Source: Oscillospiraceae bacterium (GTDB taxonomy: Bacteria > Bacillota > Clostridia > Oscillospirales > Ruminococcaceae). From it: 18,811 nt of DNA. Positions 15,068 to 18,811 of this stretch are shown here, in pieces. The stretch lies in NCBI GenBank assembly GCA_017440425.1, contig JAFSHJ010000108.1, forward strand, positions 1-18,811, read 5' to 3'. The notes below the pieces were generated by a model that searched no databases, was not told where the DNA came from, and worked only from the letters and a program-made list of their open reading frames with translations. Within the stretch, counting starts at the first letter, position 1, and every line of letters begins with the position of its first letter. The translations under genes and the position numbers were made by a program.

Positions 15068-16438
15068 TCACGGACCTTCTATGTTGAACATCAGATCATC
15101 ATTGGCGTAAAACTCCATCTGCGCCTCCGCCCAACGGATGAACAGATCATAAAAATTGGCGATCTCTCCTCTGTGTTTGTGCACCACATCGGTTTCGTTG
15201 TTCTTTACATATTCAAAAGCTTCCATAGTGTCGGTATCTTCAAGTATAAACAGATTGAAGCACTTTATATATGGCTGCAGCTTTTCGTTATATGTGTCTT
15301 CCAGAATAAGCTTTTTTATCTGCTCCATTCTTTTTATGATATCCGCCATCATTTCGCTCGGAATATGGTTTTCCTCCAGATAATACCTCTCCCCGAAATA
15401 GGGATAGAGGTCACATATTATCGGCAAAATGAAGGTTGCGCTCTCCTCCTCTATTTTCAGAACCGAAATTTTTCCCGTGCCGTGATCATACACGTTCTCC
15501 GCATGGAAAATTATTTCCGAACCTCTTTCTGTCGTGCTGCCGTATCTTATATCGAACTTTTCTTTTGCCAGCTGTTTTTCTATATTTACGCAGGCAACAA
15601 ATCTGTCCGACGGGTTGGGATATGCACTCACCAGCTCATTGATCTGCATTCTCTCCGCTATCACTTTGGTTTTATTGTTTTTCTCAACCCATTTGAATGC
15701 CGCTTCTCCGCCCATTCTGCCGATAAGATCGGTGTACGGCTTGCCGTATTTTACAAATCCGATTCTGTTCGGATTCTTTTTGTATCCCTCAAGGCAGAAC
15801 TTTATTTCGTATCTCTCACTTCCGATAATAAAGCATCTTTTTCGGGTATACAACCTTTCCCCTTCCTCCAGGCTTTCTCTCAGCAGACTGTAGAAGCTTT
15901 TAGTGCGCTCTTCAAAGCTTTTTTCGTTTTTGCTCAGCGTTATAAGATAGGAGCACCTGCTGCATTCTTTATCGTACACCTCTTCAAGCATTCTTTTTTT
16001 CCAAATCGGCTGCTGTGTCTCTCTTATCTTTGCGTTGAGCTTTTGTGCTCGCAGCCGCATCACCGCAAAGGCATCGTTGGAAAACAATGCCCCCAAAAAC
16101 GTCCTCTTTCTTTCAACATCGTATACAACCAGTCCAAACTCCAGTGCAGCACTATATGCCGCAACAAGCACCTTTTTCGCCACAGCATTGGAGGTTGACA
16201 GATAAATATATTCACACTGCTTCTGCGGTGTATATTTTACTTCGGCATGGCAAAGAGGCGCACCGTTTTCCCCCACCGCATTTTGCAGAATTGTTTCTTT
16301 CACCTTTGCTCCGTCAAAAGGCTCCGTATATTCATCTTTGAAGCAATTATCCCGCAGGCATTTGTTTGTGCGCACAACAACATAATCATCCTCGTTAAAC
16401 GCTCCGTTTAGCTTATACAAAAACAGTCTGTATCTCAT
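15068..16438 (-). CDS. Protein of unknown function, 456 residues
   Basis: I do not recognise this family. The product starts MRYRLFLYKLNGAF and has no signal peptide or membrane segment, so it is probably cytoplasmic. An N-terminal alpha/beta part of about 110 residues (including YIYLSTSNAVAKKVLVAAY and EFGLVVYDVERKR) precedes a CSRC pair, a Lys/Arg-rich middle and an acidic C-terminus (EIANFYDLFIRWAEAQMEFY). I start at ATG 16438 because AGAGGGA lies eight bases upstream; the frame stays open to 16600 only because it reads through the upstream terminator hairpin. A weak -10 (TATACT, 16471-16466) lies in front. No clear terminator precedes the rubrerythrin promoter, so read-through is possible. 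Codon use is somewhat more A+T-rich than in the hprK block. Confidence 0.75.
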   Translation of the reverse strand: MRYRLFLYKLNGAFNEDDYVVVRTNKCLRDNCFKDEYTEPFDGAKVKETILQNAVGENGAPLCHAEVKYTPQKQCEYIYLSTSNAVAKKVLVAAYSAALEFGLVVYDVERKRTFLGALFSNDAFAVMRLRAQKLNAKIRETQQPIWKKRMLEEVYDKECSRCSYLITLSKNEKSFEERTKSFYSLLRESLEEGERLYTRKRCFIIGSERYEIKFCLEGYKKNPNRIGFVKYGKPYTDLIGRMGGEAAFKWVEKNNKTKVIAERMQINELVSAYPNPSDRFVACVNIEKQLAKEKFDIRYGSTTERGSEIIFHAENVYDHGTGKISVLKIEEESATFILPIICDLYPYFGERYYLEENHIPSEMMADIIKRMEQIKKLILEDTYNEKLQPYIKCFNLFILEDTDTMEAFEYVKNNETDVVHKHRGEIANFYDLFIRWAEAQMEFYANDDLMFNIEGP

Positions 16439-16506
16439 AAAATCTTCCCTCTTTTCTATGATTACAGTATACGCTTTTGCGAGTCCCGAAAAACGGACTT
16501 TGCCTT

Positions 16507-16549
16507 GACAAAAACGGCATATAAAGCTCAAATGCTTTATATGCCGTTT
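16507..16549 (-). terminator. Rho-independent terminator of the 228-residue gene
   Basis: A perfect 16-pair stem (16512-16527 with 16534-16549, AAACGGCATATAAAGC and its complement) with a six-base loop runs into TTTTTGTC on the minus strand. It begins 3 bp after the stop at 16552. Confidence 0.85.
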
Positions 16550-16551
16550 GT

Positions 16552-17238
16552 TTACAGTTCTGTGCGCTGATAGAGATATGCTCTGCCCTTTTTGCCGCAA
16601 ACCTCCACAGCCTCCATATGTTTCAGAACATTGAGTCCCTTTTGTGCCACCGCCGGACTCACAGTTGCCGCCTTTGCAAATTCGCTGACGGTGAATTGCT
16701 CCGGCAGGGTCTCCGGAACAAAGCTGCGGTAGTCCTGTCTGCAGGTTATTGCGTATTCTTCGCCGAGCGCCACGGGAATGCGTTCCATTCTGTGAGAGCC
16801 GCGCTTTCCGTCACGTCCCCAGCCGTCCTGCAGACGGTATTCCTCCACATCCACCATTATTACTTTTACGGTGAGGTTTGGCTGTGTGAGCAACGGTTTT
16901 ATGGCATAAAGCTCACGGAAAACCTCGTATTTTTTGCCCGTTTTGGGGGATTTGCGCTTTTTGCTCGTCTCCCCCGTTTCGGGATCCATCCAGCTTATCC
17001 ATTTTGTCCGTGAAACCGGATAGACCACCGTCACACGGTGCTCCGCAAGGAAAAACTCCAGTTTTTTGCTCATTTTATAAAATTGTCTGGTTTGGATCTC
17101 CGTTATGCCGTTATCATCAAAGATATCCACCACATATCTTCCCACACGCACCTCGTGCCTGCCCTCATCCGGCTGGATGTAGCGCTTCAGCACTGCGTGA
17201 AGACTTCGTTCCTTGAGTGTTCCTATTACATCTGCCAT
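16552..17238 (-). CDS. Protein of unknown function with possible nuclease-like core and winged-helix tail, 228 residues
   Basis: The product begins MADVIGTLKERSLHAVLKRY. Residues near 30-55 read GRHEVRVGRYVVDIFDDNG, then ITEIQTRQFYKM, an Asp followed by Glu-x-Gln on the next strand, reminiscent of PD-(D/E)XK nucleases but not proven. A conserved-looking stretch VTVVYPVSRTKWISWMDPETG and a basic segment SKKRKSPKTGKKYEV follow. The last 50 residues (FTVSEFAKAATVSPAVAQKG, then LNVLKHMEAVEV) look like a winged helix that could bind DNA. I recall similar proteins as uncharacterised in Clostridia. ATG 17238 is chosen over 17385: GGAG lies eight bases before it, and a promoter lies at 17280-17308, inside the longer frame. 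It has its own terminator, so it is a single-gene unit. Confidence 0.72.
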   Translation of the reverse strand: MADVIGTLKERSLHAVLKRYIQPDEGRHEVRVGRYVVDIFDDNGITEIQTRQFYKMSKKLEFFLAEHRVTVVYPVSRTKWISWMDPETGETSKKRKSPKTGKKYEVFRELYAIKPLLTQPNLTVKVIMVDVEEYRLQDGWGRDGKRGSHRMERIPVALGEEYAITCRQDYRSFVPETLPEQFTVSEFAKAATVSPAVAQKGLNVLKHMEAVEVCGKKGRAYLYQRTEL

Positions 17239-17279
17239 TTTCAGCTCTCCGCAGCAAATCTGTCTTGAAATATACTTTA

Positions 17280-17308
17280 AATATAACTTATTTCGCCCAA
17301 AATTGCAA
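17280..17308 (-). promoter_or_regulatory. Candidate sigma-A promoter of the 228-residue gene
   Basis: On the minus strand TTGCAA (17308-17303), 17 bp and TATATT (17285-17280), about 40 bp before ATG 17238. Confidence 0.65.
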
Positions 17309-17563
17309 CCGAGTAATTTTGTTTTCCCCGCCTGCAAGCCGCCCCGCCCTGCCCACAAAACGATTGTTAACAATTTGTACATCACTTAAAGTTGCAACTG
17401 TGGTAAAATTTAATAGTTACAGTTTTAGTTGTTTGTTGTTTTATGCCTGCTTTGGGCAACTTACCCGAGCCCTGTGAGCAACGAATTTCGGGCACCGCAA
17501 AAGGCGGCGAAGCCGAGGATGCCGTAAGGCAGACTGCTCACAAACTTCTTCAACTTAATATTT
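17309..17563. other. Gene-poor stretch before tRNA-Pro with GC-rich structured island
   Basis: No convincing gene is seen. The left half is A+T-rich with a TTGTTAACAA palindrome near 17365. The right half holds an 8-bp inverted repeat TGTGAGCA/TGCTCACA (17473-17480, 17535-17542) enclosing small GC-rich hairpins: CCGC/GCGG, CGGCGAAGCCG and GCCGTAAGGC. The short forward frame through it has no ribosome binding site and runs into the tRNA, so I treat it as non-coding. The tRNA promoter should lie here, but I cannot place it. Confidence 0.45.
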
Positions 17564-17639
17564 CCGGGTGTAGCGCAGATGGTAGCGCGCCTGCTTTGGG
17601 AGCAGGATGCCGGGGGTTCGAATCCCTTCACTCGGACCA
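17564..17639 (+). tRNA. tRNA-Pro (anticodon TGG)
   Basis: The acceptor stem CCGGGTG/CACTCGG closes with one G-T pair. The D arm is GCGC/GCGC, the anticodon stem CCTGC/GCAGG holds loop TTTGGGA with anticodon TGG, and the T arm GGGGG-TTCGAAT-CCCTT is intact. Discriminator A and CCA are encoded, giving 76 nt. All canonical features are present. Confidence 0.97.
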
Positions 17640-17640
17640 A

Positions 17641-17679
17641 AAAGGCTTAGGAATCGGTTATTTCCTGAGCCTTTTCTTT
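17641..17679 (+). terminator. Rho-independent terminator of tRNA-Pro
   Basis: Stem AAAGGCTTAGGAA/TTCCTGAGCCTTT, 13 pairs with one T-G wobble and an eight-base loop, runs into TTTTCTTTG. It starts 1 bp after the encoded CCA. Confidence 0.88.
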
Positions 17680-17759
17680 GTTTACTGCGGGGCAATATTT
17701 GACGTATATCTTGTTGAAAGCGTAAAAAGAATTTAATCAAAAGAAGATTAACTTTTCTA

Positions 17760-17787
17760 TTGACTTTTTGAAAAACTGTGCTATAAT
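17760..17787 (+). promoter_or_regulatory. Sigma-A promoter of the XRE-ImmA operon
   Basis: TTGACT (17760-17765), 16 bp, then TATAAT (17782-17787) with an extended TG one base before it. The leader is about 20 nt with AAAGGAGATG before the ATG. Confidence 0.82.
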
Positions 17788-17814
17788 ATATCCAAAGAAG
17801 AAAGGAGATGCGTT

Positions 17815-18177
17815 ATGGGTTACACAAAATTCGGTGAATTTATGAGAATACAACGCGTTAAAAATCACGAGGTTATGGCCGATACTGCTAATTTGTTCGG
17901 TGTAAAATTACCCTTTGTTTCCACAGTAGAAAGTGGAAGAAGAAATGTACCTGAAGAATGGATTCCCGTACTTATCGAGCATTACAACTTGACCGCTGCT
18001 GAGCAAGCAGAACTTCTTGAAGCTGTGGAGCATTCTAAAACGCAAATGAAGATCAACTTAACCTCAGCAAACAATACTCAGCGTCGCTTGGCAGTACAAT
18101 TCCAACGCTCTTTTGAAAATCTTGATGAAGATACCGCTGCCGCCATCATTAAACTCCTGAACAAGGAGGACGATTGA
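17815..18177 (+). CDS. XRE-like helix-turn-helix regulator
   Basis: The 120-residue product has an N-terminal XRE/Cro-type helix-turn-helix in residues about 4-50: KFGEFMRIQRVKNHEVMADT, then LFGVKLPFVSTVESGRRNVPEEW, where the serine-x-ValGluSerGlyArg stretch is the usual recognition-helix end. The rest is helical with an acidic tail NLDEDTAAAIIKLLNKEDD. It overlaps the ImmA-like gene by one base. This order is known from ImmR-ImmA of mobile elements, where the protease cleaves the repressor to induce transfer, and from some toxin-antitoxin-like pairs. AAAGGAGATG precedes ATG 17815. Its codon use and base composition are more A+T-rich than the hprK and clpC regions, a sign of possible transfer. 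Confidence 0.85.
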   Translation: MGYTKFGEFMRIQRVKNHEVMADTANLFGVKLPFVSTVESGRRNVPEEWIPVLIEHYNLTAAEQAELLEAVEHSKTQMKINLTSANNTQRRLAVQFQRSFENLDEDTAAAIIKLLNKEDD

Positions 18178-18701
18178 TGGATTACGAAACCAAAGCTACA
18201 AACCGAAAAGAATTACGTCTGTATGCCAAGCTATTCCGTTCAATTTGCGGCTTTTCTCCCGACGAGTGTATCGACCCTGTCATTCTTCTTGACAAGCTAC
18301 CCGATTTGGAAGGTTTTGAAGATGTTCGATATGAGATCGTGTACGGAAATGCACTCCCCAAAAATGTTCCTGCACAGTGTACGCAAACGGAAGACGGTTA
18401 TTTGATTCAAATCAAAGACACCGTATATATGAGAGCGTACGAAAAGAGATCCGGCGGTGACCGCATGCACATTATGCACGAAATTATGCACACGTTTGCG
18501 GACAAGCTTGAATTCAAGCCCATCTTCTCCAGACAACTGACGAAGGATGTTCCCTTGTATCGAAGGCTCGAATGGATTGTCATGGCTCTTGCGGGAGAAG
18601 TAATGATACCTTATGAAGCCACGACAGGAATGACTGTTAAAGAACTCAAAGATACTTACGGCGTTTCCGATGCAGCCGCAAAAAAACGTCTAACATATTA
18701 A
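18177..18701 (+). CDS. ImmA/IrrE family metallo-endopeptidase
   Basis: Proteins of this family are zinc proteases that cleave partner XRE repressors (ImmA on ICEBs1, IrrE on DdrO in Deinococcus). The 174-residue product has the catalytic HEIMH at residues 101-105, preceded by a hydrophilic RSGGDRMHIM, and Glu141 in ALAGEVMIP as likely third zinc ligand. No signal peptide or membrane segment is seen, so it is cytoplasmic. I start at ATG 18177, whose first base is the last base of the regulator's TGA, with AAGGAGGAC upstream; a TTG at 18174 is less likely. Tight coupling to the regulator suggests that gene product is its substrate. Confidence 0.88.
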   Translation: MDYETKATNRKELRLYAKLFRSICGFSPDECIDPVILLDKLPDLEGFEDVRYEIVYGNALPKNVPAQCTQTEDGYLIQIKDTVYMRAYEKRSGGDRMHIMHEIMHTFADKLEFKPIFSRQLTKDVPLYRRLEWIVMALAGEVMIPYEATTGMTVKELKDTYGVSDAAAKKRLTY

Positions 18702-18729
18702 AGGAACCAACCGAAAGGAGTGATGCTCT

Positions 18730-18771
18730 ATGATCTACTGTAACATCAAGGGTTGCGCCAACAACGCTTGA
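18730..18771 (+). CDS. Possible 13-residue Cys-containing peptide
   Basis: AAAGGAGTG (18714-18722) lies at a good distance before ATG 18730. The frame encodes MIYCNIKGCANNA and then stops twice (TGA, TAA). The CxxxxC start resembles N-termini of small Cys-rich clostridial proteins, so this may be a truncated remnant. It is also short enough to be chance. It is 28 bp after the ImmA-like stop, in the same direction. Confidence 0.3.
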   Translation: MIYCNIKGCANNA

Positions 18772-18790
18772 TAACTTCAAAAACAAATAA

Positions 18791-18811
18791 AGAAGGATAT
18801 GCTAAAGCATG
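18791..18811 (+). other. Possible ribosome binding site and start of the next gene
   Basis: AGAAGGA is followed by ATG at 18799, too close, and by ATG as the last three bases of the window. A further gene of the same operon may begin here, but the frame is cut off. Confidence 0.25.

Noticed and set aside
16439..16600. N-terminal extension of the 456-residue gene to ATG 16600
   Set aside because: It would translate through the 16-pair terminator of the upstream gene and overlap its end; the ribosome binding site is at ATG 16438.
17239..17385. N-terminal extension of the 228-residue gene to ATG 17385
   Set aside because: A promoter lies within this stretch and the Shine-Dalgarno sequence precedes ATG 17238.
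17443..17736. 97-codon plus-strand frame over the tRNA-Pro gene
   Set aside because: It runs through the tRNA and its terminator, and no Shine-Dalgarno sequence precedes it.
1..18811. CRISPR array or insertion-sequence transposase
   Set aside because: No regularly spaced direct repeats, Cas genes or transposase signatures were seen on either strand.

Overview
The window looks like a chromosomal segment of a low-to-mid GC Gram-positive bacterium of class Clostridia, probably a gut member of the Oscillospiraceae/Ruminococcaceae type. The evidence is the hprK-glk-murB-rapZ-whiA cluster, the rpsF-ssb-rpsR operon, a ClpC with UVR motif, AGGAGG-type ribosome binding sites, near-consensus sigma-A promoters (TTGACA, 17 bp, TATAAT), a rubrerythrin and a BlaI/M56 pair. 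This is inference from gene content; no database search was run.

Layout. (1) Bases 1-7177, minus strand: a seven-gene block transcribed leftward from a promoter at 7254-7282: hprK, ROK glucokinase, murB, rapZ, whiA, zapA and a U32-family protein that runs off the left edge. It links carbon-flux sensing (HprK, glucokinase, RapZ) with wall precursor synthesis (MurB), division control (WhiA, ZapA) and probably RNA hydroxylation (U32). The gene yvcK, usually between rapZ and whiA in Firmicutes, is absent. (2) Bases 7178-7457: divergent promoter region with a leader before rpsF. (3) Bases 7458-8684, plus strand: rpsF-ssb-rpsR, closed by a strong terminator. (4) Bases 8800-11240: clpC with its own terminator, without ctsR, mcsA or mcsB next to it. 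(5) Bases 11251-13841: a BlaI/MecI-type repressor and a BlaR1-like M56 membrane protease. Their promoter contains one operator between -35 and -10 and a second at the start site, so this is very likely an autoregulated signalling unit with an unknown extracellular sensor. (6) Bases 13841-13993: a 153-bp nested inverted-repeat element that fills the gap between two convergent genes. (7) Bases 14005-17238, minus strand: a VOC/glyoxalase protein, rubrerythrin with its own promoter, a 456-residue protein of unknown function, and a 228-residue protein with a possible nuclease-like core and winged-helix tail. (8) Bases 17309-17563: a gene-poor stretch with a GC-rich structured island, then tRNA-Pro(UGG) with encoded CCA and a terminator. 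(9) Bases 17680 to the end, plus strand: a more A+T-rich accessory segment with an XRE regulator and an ImmA/IrrE metallopeptidase, overlapping by one base, then a tiny Cys-containing reading frame.

Most of the window is conserved core. The parts most likely to hold something undescribed are the element at 13841-13993, the ligand of the M56 sensor, the two unknown minus-strand genes at 15068-17238, and the regulator/protease pair beside tRNA-Pro.
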